Below, in pieces: positions 1 through 7,563 of a stretch of 64,000 nucleotides of DNA. A model generated the notes under the pieces. That model worked only from the letters and a program-made list of their open reading frames with translations, searched no databases and was not told where the DNA came from. Position 1 is the first letter of the stretch. Every line of letters starts with the position of its first letter. A program made the translations under genes and the position numbers. This stretch comes from RGIG9608 sp045612365 (GTDB taxonomy: Bacteria > Bacteroidota > Bacteroidia > Bacteroidales > Paludibacteraceae), in NCBI GenBank assembly GCA_045612365.1, contig JAZKYY010000017.1:248001-312000 (forward strand), read 5' to 3'.

Positions 1-319
1 CAAGTTTGTAAGGCGATAAAAGTATATTTGCTTTATCATACCCAAAATATACTTTTTTGGCGTATTTATTGCCTTCTGCCACTTTTTCATTTAACAAACG
101 TTTAAATCCTTCGTCTTCATTTTCAGTAGCATTAAACTCGTCTATGATAGCATCATAAAACTCTTCAGCTTTATCATCTTGATTATATTCAATCAAAAGG
201 TCTGATGATGCTAAATAAAACTTCACTGCATCGTTGATTTGGACTTGATAGTCTTCTGGTGTTGATGCACACGACACCAAGATTAAGCTCATTAGGCTTA
301 TTGTAAAAAACTTTTTCAT
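1..319 (-). CDS. Putative lipoprotein, 3' end outside window
   Basis: Only the first 106 codons are inside the window; the gene runs off the left edge. The protein starts MKKFFTISLMSLILVSC, a short basic N-terminus plus hydrophobic core ending in the lipobox LVSC, so Cys17 should be lipidated and the protein anchored in a membrane. The visible mature part is acidic and probably helical (many D, E and K, few aromatic residues), with no recognisable domain. It lies 22 nt downstream of the BspA-like gene on the same strand and is probably co-transcribed with it. Function unknown; the lipoprotein call is good, anything further would be a guess. Confidence 0.75.
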   Translation of the reverse strand, partial: MKKFFTISLMSLILVSCASTPEDYQVQINDAVKFYLASSDLLIEYNQDDKAEEFYDAIIDEFNATENEDEGFKRLLNEKVAEGNKYAKKVYFGYDKANILLSPYKL

Positions 320-341
320 GATTTAATGATTTAATTAATTA

Positions 342-1748
342 TTATTTTTTTGATTTTTTCTTCTCTTTTAATATTTGCTTATAGGCTTCTGAAAGATATG
401 CTTCAAAGAATTCCTCTTCAGTTTCCCAATAAATCTTAGTTTTATTGTACTCTGCAAGCATTTTACTATTTTTATTTATCATTGTTGTAGCAGCCCAATT
501 ACACATATCATTTACCTCCTTTTTTAACCTGTTATAGTCTCTTATCACAGACAGAACTGCTGAGTTTCCTTTTTTTATAGCATTTTTAAAAACTAAATAT
601 TCCGAGTTATTTCTTTCAAATTTCTTATAGAAATCCTCACGTTTAGCAATCTCTATATTAAATTCTTCTAAATTTAAGTTATTGTATTTTTGTAAGAAAA
701 TATCTTTGGATTTAAACAAATATCCATATGATTCAAATTGTGTTTCTTGACAATTAGGCTCACTAAAACATTTATTTTTCAATAAAGTATCAGCAACTTG
801 ATTTATTGTGTATTTACAACGATATAAATGATATACAGAGTCTATTTTTTGAGCTATTTTATTTAAATCTTCCATTGAAGAAGTTAATTTTTGATATTGA
901 GTTCTAATCTCTGTAAGTCTTTTATCATACTCTTTTTTCAAAATAGCAGAACCATACCTTTTATACGAGTCCCCCAATAAATACTTATCTTTTGATAATT
1001 GCGTAGAAGATAATCTATATGTTTTTGGAACAAAATAGTAAGAATGACTTGACAACCTATTGTTATATTTTACAATAGTATCTGTAATAAAATCATTATA
1101 TTTCTTGTACTCTTTAGCATTTTTTAAATGAGGTAAATCTATTGATTTTAGATTAGGGACACGCTTCTTAATTACTTCAAATAATTTTTGTTCAAAAGCT
1201 ATTGGATCTGAATAAACATTGTATTTTTCTTCTATCCAATCATGATTTCTTGCAGAATAACCACCTTCAATTTCCTCTAACCCTAAAAAAGTAATATTTT
1301 CTAAACGACTATTCCCATTAAATGGGTTACGGTTGTTCCAATTCCACCCAAAATCGTATTCTTTTACAAATTTTGGGATTATTATTTTTTTTAATCGTGT
1401 TAATCCATCAAAGGCATAGTTTCCCAAATATGTAATTGTTGATGGCAATTTTAATTCTATAATACGCGAACGTTTTTTTTCGAGATCCATCCATGCGTAC
1501 TTATATTCTGAATAATATTCAGGATCAAAAGACGTATAACAAATGCTTGTTACCGTATATATATCACCTAGATATGAAAATGTACTAGGAATAGTTACAG
1601 ATGTTTCTTCTGTACAAAAATTAACAACTTCTGCTTTTAATGTTTCTGGATAAATACAGTATATGCAATGTTTATCATTGACATATTCTCTAGCAAAAGA
1701 AATAATAGTAGATGCACATAGCATCATTAAAGTAAAAATTCGTTTCAT
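342..1748 (-). CDS. Secreted BspA-like leucine-rich repeat protein
   Basis: 468 aa. Residues 1-19 are a signal peptide (MKRIFTLMMLCASTIISFA). Residues about 35-160 read as BspA-type (LRR_5) repeats: short units with VTIPSTF, LKLPSTITYLGNYAF and LKKIIIPKFV, the IP/LP-S/K-x-hydrophobic pattern typical of Bacteroidales and Treponema surface proteins. The remaining 300 residues are rich in K, E, N and Y, probably helical, and lack repeat signatures. It starts 4 nt after the stop of the upstream P-loop reading frame, suggesting one transcription unit. The BspA family is linked to adhesion and surface display in other species; that role is only inferred here. No sorting signal was recognised. Confidence 0.7.
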   Translation of the reverse strand: MKRIFTLMMLCASTIISFAREYVNDKHCIYCIYPETLKAEVVNFCTEETSVTIPSTFSYLGDIYTVTSICYTSFDPEYYSEYKYAWMDLEKKRSRIIELKLPSTITYLGNYAFDGLTRLKKIIIPKFVKEYDFGWNWNNRNPFNGNSRLENITFLGLEEIEGGYSARNHDWIEEKYNVYSDPIAFEQKLFEVIKKRVPNLKSIDLPHLKNAKEYKKYNDFITDTIVKYNNRLSSHSYYFVPKTYRLSSTQLSKDKYLLGDSYKRYGSAILKKEYDKRLTEIRTQYQKLTSSMEDLNKIAQKIDSVYHLYRCKYTINQVADTLLKNKCFSEPNCQETQFESYGYLFKSKDIFLQKYNNLNLEEFNIEIAKREDFYKKFERNNSEYLVFKNAIKKGNSAVLSVIRDYNRLKKEVNDMCNWAATTMINKNSKMLAEYNKTKIYWETEEEFFEAYLSEAYKQILKEKKKSKK

Positions 1749-1752
1749 AATA

Positions 1753-2236
1753 TTAATTATTTAAAAGTTGTGAATATATTTTTTCTACAATTTCTTCTTC
1801 ATATTTTTGTTTTATAGTTATGTCTTTGGAGAATGTTATTTCTTCAGACCAGACAATGTGTTGCTTGAAATAACGATTAAGCATCTGTGCTGTAGAATTT
1901 TGACGATTAATCGTGCGTGAGCAACAAATAATAGTTGTTACATCTTGACTAAGCACTTGAAATATGTCTTTTTTTAATGCCCAAGCTTCATCACCTGCAC
2001 TAATAATCGCTATTCTTTCTTGAATCATCTTGTGTTTAAAAACGATCATAAAATCACATGTAGTTCTTTCCGAATTCACATATATCTGCTTATCGGAATC
2101 GTAAGTTGCATTATTTGCTTTAAGTTCCCAAAATTTCACATAATCAATATTTTCTAAACCTATTTAAAAGTTTCCAGCAGGTGTTTGTTTTTCCTGCATT
2201 TTCTTGTCCTTTGATAACATACAATTTAAAATTCAT
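1753..2236 (-). pseudogene. P-loop NTPase, split by a frameshift
   Basis: The ATG at 2236 opens a 31-residue frame (MNFKLYVIKGQENAGKTNTC...) with a clean Walker A motif, GQENAGKT, ending at a TGA near 2142. The next frame, open from just after a TAA at 2164-2166 to 1753, continues with GLENIDYVKFWELK and then KMIQERIAIISAGD, a hydrophobic strand ending in an acidic residue as in Walker B. Each half completes the other: one has the nucleotide-binding loop, the other the rest of a small alpha/beta ATPase of about 160 aa. One base change in the T/A-rich stretch near 2160-2170 would join them. The downstream frame could start alone at GTG 2139 but would lack the P-loop. The break may be a real mutation, programmed slippage or a sequence error. 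Substrate unknown. Confidence 0.65.
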
Positions 2237-2304
2237 AAGTACAATTTATTTTATATGCCTACTCTTTATCGGATTTTCGGCTTTCTCCGCTATTATCTAC
2301 ACAC

Positions 2305-2494
2305 ATAAAAAGACTGCCTTCACTCACTGGCAGGTAGGCTCTGGAATGGCCTGTAGTCAAATAAGCAAAAGCAGTCTACACCATACGGCGGACCGATTCA
2401 ACTTATCTCCCTTGACTACAGATGAATTTTCCAGATTTACCTGCTAAGTAGATACGCTGATGCGTCTCAAAAATATGTCTATCTCCGAAGAGAT
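2305..2494 (-). ncRNA. Structured RNA 1, long rod with terminator (candidate)
   Basis: No convincing gene occupies 2240-2660; this strand folds instead. In 5'-3' order: a UUCG-capped hairpin (arms 2490-2495 and 2480-2485), GACATATT, a hairpin (2462-2468 with 2451-2457), then a rod. Rod stems are 2438-2444 with 2330-2336 (7 bp), 2429-2435 with 2340-2346 (7 bp) and 2412-2421 with 2351-2360 (10 bp). They are separated by an AA/GCC internal loop and an AATTCAT/GCCA bubble, with a further hairpin at the tip. A short hairpin (CTGCC 2329-2333, GGCAG 2314-2318) plus a T-run ends it and competes with the rod base. A TACTTTTG box sits 5 nt upstream. It lacks the conserved cores of SRP RNA, RNase P, tmRNA and the cobalamin riboswitch. 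The same layout recurs at 29187-29390. Ends are estimates. Confidence 0.6.
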
Positions 2495-2498
2495 ACCG

Positions 2499-2506
2499 CA
2501 AAAGTA
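2499..2506 (-). promoter_or_regulatory. -7 box TACTTTTG for structured RNA 1
   Basis: TACTTTTG matches the Bacteroidota -7 consensus TAnnTTTG and is followed at the right distance by the first hairpin of the RNA. No TTTG is found 19-21 nt upstream; instead the box overlaps one arm of a perfect palindrome (2500-2524). Confidence 0.5.
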
Positions 2507-2524
2507 CAAAAATTTTGTACTTTT
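2500..2524. repeat. Perfect 12+1+12 palindrome over the RNA promoter
   Basis: AAAAGTACAAAA at 2500-2511, one central base, then the exact inverse TTTTGTACTTTT at 2513-2524. It covers the -7 box of structured RNA 1, so it could be a repressor operator. As RNA it could also form a hairpin, but there is no gene upstream on the minus strand to terminate. No protein is assigned to it. Confidence 0.6.
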
Positions 2525-2644
2525 CTTATGATATAAACTACTTTTGCATTTCGGTGGCAAAGAAAAAGATTAGTTTTATGCCAAATCGTGCCAAATAAAT
2601 TCTTTTTGTGCCAATAATGAAAAATTACAGGATAACACTTTTTC

Positions 2645-2675
2645 TTTGTACAAATAAAATAATTTGTGAACTTTG
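2645..2675 (+). promoter_or_regulatory. Promoter of the HTH-like/kinase operon
   Basis: TTTG at 2645-2648, 19 nt spacer, then GAACTTTG at 2668-2675, one mismatch from TAnnTTTG. Predicted transcription start near 2680 leaves a leader of about 20 nt before the ATG at 2699. Confidence 0.6.
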
Positions 2676-2698
2676 TAATTAGAAAAGTGAGATTCATT

Positions 2699-3250
2699 AT
2701 GAAACAATTACTTCAACTCATCCAAAAGAAAATCAATCACACATTAGAGTCTCCTCGCGATTTTGAGTATCTAAGCGAACAAATACAGGAAACCACAAAC
2801 GAGTATTTAAGCCCCACTACGCTCAAACGTTTGTTTGGCTATATTCCGCAAACATCAGAACCAAGAGTCACTACACTATCTATTATTGCACGTTATGCGG
2901 GATATAAAGGGTGGCAGGACTATCTCGCTCATTTACATGTAGAATCGGATTTTATCACTACAAAAAAGATAGCAACAAAAGACCTATCCGTAGGACAAAA
3001 AATTACTCTCGCATGGAATCCCGATAGAGAATGTATGATTGAATATTTGGGTAATAATCGCTTTGTCGTATTGCATTCGGTTAATGCCAAAATACAAGCA
3101 GGCGATCAATTTACTGCTACACAATTTATGTTAGGTCAAGCTTTAACTGCAATGGAATATGTTTCTGTGCATCAAAATAACCCTCTGCACGACAATTATA
3201 TAGCAGGAGCTCAATCAGGGATAACTAAATTAGAATTATTTTATGTTTGA
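2699..3250 (+). CDS. HTH-like regulatory protein, partner of kinase
   Basis: 183 aa from the ATG at 2699; an in-frame Met at 2666 lies inside the promoter, so it was rejected. The first 80 residues (MKQLLQLIQKKIN..., YLSPTTLKRLFGY, IARYAGYKGWQDYL) are a helical N-terminal module seen in many Bacteroidota proteins and resemble a helix-turn-helix fold. The C-terminal 90 residues (DLSVGQKITLAWNPDRE..., LGNNRFVVLHS) look like a small beta-rich domain. No signal peptide or membrane segment. The gene overlaps the kinase gene by 8 nt, so the two are translationally coupled and likely work together, perhaps as sensor or substrate and kinase. DNA binding and the partnership are inferences. Confidence 0.6.
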   Translation: MKQLLQLIQKKINHTLESPRDFEYLSEQIQETTNEYLSPTTLKRLFGYIPQTSEPRVTTLSIIARYAGYKGWQDYLAHLHVESDFITTKKIATKDLSVGQKITLAWNPDRECMIEYLGNNRFVVLHSVNAKIQAGDQFTATQFMLGQALTAMEYVSVHQNNPLHDNYIAGAQSGITKLELFYV

Positions 3251-4412
3251 TACAGAATTAAATTCGGGATTTACCACTTCAGAAAATATCAACATCTCTG
3301 GATATTTTACAGAGATAAGTTTACTACATGCATCTTCCAATGGCTATTCTGAGATATACAAGGCCAAACGATATGGACGTTGGCACATTTTGAAATGCCT
3401 AACAAAAGAAGCAAGAAACAATCCGATGTACCAAACACTTTTGGAAAAAGAATTTACTATTTCTTATCCACTCAACCATCCCAATGTAGTTCACACATTA
3501 GGTATGGAGAAAGTAGACGATTTTGGATGGTGTATTGTGCAAGAATATATAGAAGGCGAAACGTTACAGGACATTACTCAAACACAATTAGAGCAGTTGT
3601 GTGATGCACTTATCTATATTCATCATTTAGGAATCACCCATCGCGATCTGAAACCAGAAAATATATTGGTTACAAACAATACAAAAAATATTGTTTTATT
3701 AGATTTTGGTTTAGCCGACAAAGCAGATTTTGCAGTCTTGAAAACTGCTGCAGGAACAACGGGATATATCGCTCCAGAGCAACTAACAGAAGAAATCATC
3801 AATCCATATGTAGATATTTTTGCGTTAGGCGTAATTTTAAAAGATTACAAAAAATGGAAACGAATTTCAAAAAAATGCCTTAATCCAAATCCAAAGAAGC
3901 GATATCCATCAGTGAATGAGCTAAAAAAACAAATTGTGCATCTATCACCTTGGATTATAAGAAGCATTATAGTCCTGTTATTAATTTTATTGGTTATAAT
4001 AGGATTAAGCTTGCAACTTCACCGTCAAAACATATCCTTACTTTCACAACAACAAGCAATAGAAAATGCTGATAATAGTAATATCGTGCTACAACAGCAA
4101 CTGTTTGATTATCAAAACCAAGTGGACTCTCTAAAAAATGAGTTATTGACTTCTAATCAAAAATCAAATGTATCGCAAGAAGCCATTCTACAAAAATTGA
4201 ATGAGATAGAACAAGTTCAACAATCTATAACAACAGAAAACTTAGACCTAAAAACGCAAACTCTACTTCGGGAATATCAACAAGAGGTAAATAATCTTAA
4301 ACAACAGTTGCAAAATGTATATATTATAAATCAAGAACTTACTGAAAAAATAAGTGTATATGAGTCACATCTAAACCATTTGTTTCACCTGGGACCAGAT
4401 TCTCAAAGGTAA
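3243..4412 (+). CDS. Membrane Ser/Thr protein kinase with coiled coil
   Basis: 389 aa. A eukaryotic-like kinase domain spans about 20-230: Lys51 in HILKCL, HRDLKPEN at 133-140 (catalytic Asp135), DFG at 154-156 and the activation-segment end APEQ near 177-180. All catalytic residues are present, but the glycine-rich loop is poor (HASSNGYSEIYKA) and the C-lobe is short, about 50 residues after APEQ. A single membrane segment (about 237-257) follows, then about 120 residues of Gln-, Leu- and Asn-rich coiled coil that would lie outside the cytoplasm. No PASTA repeats. It overlaps the preceding HTH-like gene and ends before a strong terminator. It probably senses an envelope cue through the coiled coil; the target is unknown. 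Confidence 0.85.
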   Translation: MFDTELNSGFTTSENINISGYFTEISLLHASSNGYSEIYKAKRYGRWHILKCLTKEARNNPMYQTLLEKEFTISYPLNHPNVVHTLGMEKVDDFGWCIVQEYIEGETLQDITQTQLEQLCDALIYIHHLGITHRDLKPENILVTNNTKNIVLLDFGLADKADFAVLKTAAGTTGYIAPEQLTEEIINPYVDIFALGVILKDYKKWKRISKKCLNPNPKKRYPSVNELKKQIVHLSPWIIRSIIVLLLILLVIIGLSLQLHRQNISLLSQQQAIENADNSNIVLQQQLFDYQNQVDSLKNELLTSNQKSNVSQEAILQKLNEIEQVQQSITTENLDLKTQTLLREYQQEVNNLKQQLQNVYIINQELTEKISVYESHLNHLFHLGPDSQR

Positions 4413-4429
4413 TCTTAATTCTCTCCAAA

Positions 4430-4463
4430 CAAAAAAAAGACAACCTGCTGGTTGTCTTTTTTT
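4430..4463. terminator. Bidirectional terminator, kinase vs GGGtGRT gene
   Basis: GACAACC (4439-4445), TGCT loop, GGTTGTC (4450-4456), flanked by an A-run on the left and T7 on the right, so it can stop transcripts from both convergent genes. Confidence 0.85.
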
Positions 4464-4481
4464 AATTTTCCTCTAAAAGGA

Positions 4482-5492
4482 TTATTTGTCCAAAGCTTGA
4501 GCTACGCTAACAGCAACTGCTACAGTAGCACCTACCATTGGGTTGTTACCCATACCGAGGAAGCCCATCATTTCTACGTGTGCAGGAACTGATGAAGAAC
4601 CAGCAAACTGAGCATCGGAGTGCATACGTCCAAGCGTGTCGGTCATACCATAAGAAGCAGGACCTGCAGCCATATTGTCAGGGTGAAGCGTACGACCAGT
4701 ACCACCACCAGAAGCTACAGAGAAATATTTTTTACCTGCCAACACACGTTCTTTTTTGTAAGTTCCAGCTACTGGGTGTTGGAAGCGAGTTGGGTTAGTA
4801 GAGTTACCGGTGATAGAAACATCTACATCTTCTTTCCACATTACAGCTACACCTTCGCGAACATCGTCAGCACCATAGCAGTTTACTTTTGCACGAGGAC
4901 CGTTGCTGTACGCTTTAGTTTTAACCACTTTCAATTCGCCAGTGAAATAGTCGAATTCAGTTTGAACGTATGTAAAGCCATTGATTCTTGAAATAATCAT
5001 AGCAGCGTCTTTGCCCAAACCGTTCAAGATTACTCGCAATGGGTTTTTACGTACTTTGTTTGCCATTTCAGCAATTTTGATAGCACCTTCAGCAGCAGCA
5101 AAAGATTCGTGTCCTGCTAAGAAAGCAAAACATTGAGTTTCTTCGCGAAGAAGACGAGCAGCCAAGTTGCCGTGACCGATACCTACCTTGCGGTCGTCAG
5201 CCACAGAACCTGCAATACAGAAAGCTTGCAAACCTTCGCCAATAGCTTCAGCAGCATCAGCTGCGTTTTTGCAACCTTTTTTGATAGCAATAGCAGCACC
5301 TACTACGTATGCCCATTTCGCATTTTCGAAACAGATGTTTTGTGTTTGTTCACATTCCAAATATGGATCCAATCCGTATTGTTCGCAAATTTGGTTTGCT
5401 TCTTCGATAGAAGCAATACCATAGGAGTTCAACACTTTGTTAATATTAGCCAAACGACGATCTTGGCTTTCAAATTTTACTTCACGTATCAT
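4482..5492 (-). CDS. GGGtGRT protein
   Basis: 336 aa. The family-defining motif GGGTGRT is present in SVASGGGTGRTLHPDN near the C-terminal quarter, and the length is normal for the family. The protein is soluble, with Gly/Ala-rich stretches (YVVGAAIAIKKGCKNAADAAEAIG and so on) and no signal peptide. It lies 18 nt downstream of a NifU-like Fe-S scaffold gene, the usual partner of this family in anaerobic bacteria, so the two very likely act together on an iron-sulfur or metal-related task. No reaction is established to my knowledge, and none is claimed. It ends at a shared terminator. Confidence 0.9.
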   Translation of the reverse strand: MIREVKFESQDRRLANINKVLNSYGIASIEEANQICEQYGLDPYLECEQTQNICFENAKWAYVVGAAIAIKKGCKNAADAAEAIGEGLQAFCIAGSVADDRKVGIGHGNLAARLLREETQCFAFLAGHESFAAAEGAIKIAEMANKVRKNPLRVILNGLGKDAAMIISRINGFTYVQTEFDYFTGELKVVKTKAYSNGPRAKVNCYGADDVREGVAVMWKEDVDVSITGNSTNPTRFQHPVAGTYKKERVLAGKKYFSVASGGGTGRTLHPDNMAAGPASYGMTDTLGRMHSDAQFAGSSSVPAHVEMMGFLGMGNNPMVGATVAVAVSVAQALDK

Positions 5493-5510
5493 TTCTTTTT
5501 CCTCCTATTT

Positions 5511-6212
5511 TTAGTCAATTCTTGGATCAATAAATTTAACAGCACCTTGTTCTTCGGTGAAACGTCCGTAGTGTGCAGTAGCTTTTTTCAATGCTTCGTT
5601 AGCATCAACGCCTTTTTTGATTTGTTCCATCATAACACCAAGGCGAACAAACTCATAACCGCAAACCTCGTCATCAGCATCCAAAGCAATTTTAGTTACA
5701 TAGCCTTCGGCCATTTCGAGATAACGAACACCTTTTGCTTTAGTAGAGAACATAGTACCTACTTGTGAGCGAAGTCCTTTACCAAGGTCTTCGAGTCCAG
5801 CTCCGATAACCAAACCACCTTCAGAGAAAGCAGATTGAGTACGTCCGTAAACAATTTGTAAGAAAAGTTCGCGCATTGCAGTGTTGATAGCGTCGCAAAC
5901 CAAGTCGGTATTCAACGCTTCGAGCAATGTTTTTCCAGGAAGAATTTCTGCTGCCATAGCTGCAGAGTGAGTCATACCAGAGCAACCGATAGTTTCTACC
6001 AAAGCTTCTTCGATGATACCATCTTTTACGTTAAGTGACAACTTGCACGCACCTTGTTGTGGAGCGCACCAACCAATACCGTGTGTCATGCCCGAAATAT
6101 CTTTGATTTCTTTGGCTTTTACCCATTTTCCTTCTTCAGGAATTGGAGCAGGACCGTGGTTAGGACCTTTTTTTACAACACACATGTGTTCTACTTCGTG
6201 TGAATAAATCAT
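5511..6212 (-). CDS. NifU-like iron-sulfur scaffold, GGGtGRT partner
   Basis: 233 aa. It carries a NifU/IscU-type core: GWCAPQQGACKLSLNVKDG, then the conserved Cys segment ETIGCSGMTHSAAMAAEIL, which in scaffold proteins binds the nascent cluster. The N-terminus (HMCVVKKGPNHGPAPIPEEGKW) and a longer C-terminus distinguish this branch from classical IscU. It is first in the two-gene unit with the GGGtGRT gene, with a good -7 box 44 nt upstream. No isc or suf genes are in the window. Fe-S scaffold function is inferred from family. Confidence 0.85.
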   Translation of the reverse strand: MIYSHEVEHMCVVKKGPNHGPAPIPEEGKWVKAKEIKDISGMTHGIGWCAPQQGACKLSLNVKDGIIEEALVETIGCSGMTHSAAMAAEILPGKTLLEALNTDLVCDAINTAMRELFLQIVYGRTQSAFSEGGLVIGAGLEDLGKGLRSQVGTMFSTKAKGVRYLEMAEGYVTKIALDADDEVCGYEFVRLGVMMEQIKKGVDANEALKKATAHYGRFTEEQGAVKFIDPRID

Positions 6213-6255
6213 ATACTTTTATAATTAAAATAAGAATGATAAATAATTTACACGC

Positions 6256-6263
6256 AAAGGTAA
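6256..6263 (-). promoter_or_regulatory. -7 box TACCTTTG, NifU-like/GGGtGRT unit
   Basis: Exact match to TAnnTTTG, 44 nt before the ATG; the -33 region has only TTTC at 22 nt spacing. Confidence 0.5.
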
Positions 6264-6380
6264 GAAAAAACTCTTATATCTTTTGAAAATATAAAAAAGA
6301 TATAACTTACCATTTGTATACTTTTTCTTCGTTTAAGTTGATAAGATATTAGTGATGTATCCGCAAAAATAGAGAAACAA

Positions 6381-6971
6381 TTATTTCGAATGAATCAAGT
6401 TCATGAATTCTTCTCTTGTTTTTGCACTTTCAAATACTCCGGTAAAATCGGAAGTTGTGGTAATGGAGTGTTGCTTTTGAACTCCTCGCATTTGCATACA
6501 CATATGTTGTGCTTCTATAACCACCATTACTCCAAGCGGATTAAGCGTTTCTTGAATACATTCTTTGATTTGTGTTGTAAGGCGCTCTTGTATTTGCAAT
6601 CGGTGCGAATATGCATCCACAACACGTGCAATTTTGCTAAGTCCTGTAATGTTTTTCCGAGGAATATATGCCACATGAGCTTTCCCAAAGAAAGGTAAAA
6701 TATGATGTTCGCACATTGAATAAAAGTCAATATCTTTTACAATTACCATTTGGTGGTATTCTTCGTGAAACATTGCTCCTCTTATTATTTCTTGAGGATT
6801 GGAAAAGTATCCTTGTGTCATAAACTGCATAGCTTTGGCAATGCGAAGAGGAGTTTTGATAAGCCCTTCGCGATTGACGTCTTCGCCAAGAAGTTCAATA
6901 ATAGCTTTATAATGTTCGGCTATTTTTGCTAAACGTTCTTCGGAGGATAAATTCTCAATTGTATTCATCAT
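6381..6971 (-). CDS. folE: GTP cyclohydrolase I
   Basis: 196 aa. Converts GTP to 7,8-dihydroneopterin triphosphate, the first step of folate (and queuosine or pterin) synthesis, in the cytoplasm. The zinc ligands are visible: Cys87 and His90 in SMCEHH, and Cys158 in QHMCMQMRGV. Also present are the active-site segments LLGEDVNREGLIKTPLR, LSKIARVVDAYSHRLQIQERLT and the MRGVQK loop. Length and order are normal for the bacterial homodecamer. It lies 9 nt downstream of the SPOR-domain gene and is probably in the same transcript. A consecutive MM start leaves one residue of ambiguity. Confidence 0.97.
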   Translation of the reverse strand: MMNTIENLSSEERLAKIAEHYKAIIELLGEDVNREGLIKTPLRIAKAMQFMTQGYFSNPQEIIRGAMFHEEYHQMVIVKDIDFYSMCEHHILPFFGKAHVAYIPRKNITGLSKIARVVDAYSHRLQIQERLTTQIKECIQETLNPLGVMVVIEAQHMCMQMRGVQKQHSITTTSDFTGVFESAKTREEFMNLIHSK

Positions 6972-6980
6972 TTTCTTTTG

Positions 6981-7484
6981 TTACTGAATCACAACCTGAT
7001 CGGGAACAATATACATTTCGGATCGGTATTCGGGGAGTTCCTTTCTTAACTCAATAAGAAGTTCAGTTGCTTCTTGATGCGAAAGACAATTTCCTGCCCT
7101 AACTTTCCAGAAAGGAGAGTTGTACGTAACATATACTTTTACATTAGGGAGTTTTTCTTTTACAACTGATTCTATAGAAAATGCTGTTTGTTTTGCAGTG
7201 CGAGGGGTGTTGCTCGAAAACAATTGTATTCTAAATCCCTTGACTGTTTGCCCTTCGCTAATATTGCGATTATTTATTTTGCCATCTAGAAGAGGCGATT
7301 GATGTACAATGACAGTTGCGTTTGTGGCAGAGTCGGGGAGCGCAAGTTGTTCTAGAAAAGTTAACTTTTTTTCGGTCACCGAATCGGTTGTTTGCTGAAA
7401 TAATGCTGCCATATCTACTACGTTTTGTGACAAAACATTAGCAGAGAATGCTACTAAAAGTAATATTAAGATTCTATCTTTCAT
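6981..7484 (-). CDS. Secreted SPOR-domain protein
   Basis: 167 aa. The start is the ATG at 7484 (MKDRILILLL); an upstream in-frame start at 7502 lies within the -7 box. Residues 1-20 are a signal peptide ending near NVLSQ. The C-terminal 80 residues form a SPOR domain: GFRIQLFSSNTPRTAKQTA, VYVTYNSPFWKVRAGNC and ELRKELPEYRSEMYIV match the alternating strands and helices. SPOR domains bind septal peptidoglycan lacking stem peptides, so the protein probably sits in the periplasm near division sites. It precedes folE by 9 nt and is divergent from the MATE gene. Confidence 0.85.
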   Translation of the reverse strand: MKDRILILLLVAFSANVLSQNVVDMAALFQQTTDSVTEKKLTFLEQLALPDSATNATVIVHQSPLLDGKINNRNISEGQTVKGFRIQLFSSNTPRTAKQTAFSIESVVKEKLPNVKVYVTYNSPFWKVRAGNCLSHQEATELLIELRKELPEYRSEMYIVPDQVVIQ

Positions 7485-7499
7485 GCTGAAAAAACTAGA

Positions 7500-7507
7500 C
7501 AAAGATA
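7500..7507 (-). promoter_or_regulatory. -7 box TATCTTTG, SPOR-folE unit
   Basis: Exact TAnnTTTG match, 16 nt before the ATG at 7484; supports that start. No clear -33 TTTG. Confidence 0.5.
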
Positions 7508-7538
7508 CAAATTATTATGACTTTAGTTATGTTTTATC

Positions 7539-7546
7539 TACTTTTG
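7539..7546 (+). promoter_or_regulatory. -7 box TACTTTTG, MATE gene
   Basis: Exact TAnnTTTG match, 18 nt before the ATG at 7564; an upstream in-frame start at 7483 is therefore unlikely. Confidence 0.45.
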
Positions 7547-7563
7547 CAATCATTTTCTACATT

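Noticed and set aside
2181..2447. 88-aa plus-strand frame, MFVFPAFSCPLITYNLKF...
   Set aside because: It runs antisense to the P-loop Walker A region and to the structured RNA, has no recognisable domain, and base pairing explains this stretch better.
2305..2494. Cobalamin riboswitch resemblance (AGAGCC near TACCTGCC, AAGGGAGA)
   Set aside because: The conserved core order (GGTGxC, GTGAAA, CCGCxACTGT, AGCCAGGAGACCTGCC) is not met, and no B12-related gene follows.
5133..5768. 211-aa plus-strand frame antisense to the GGGtGRT and NifU-like genes
   Set aside because: A shadow frame with low-complexity F/S/T content; both minus-strand genes are clear families.
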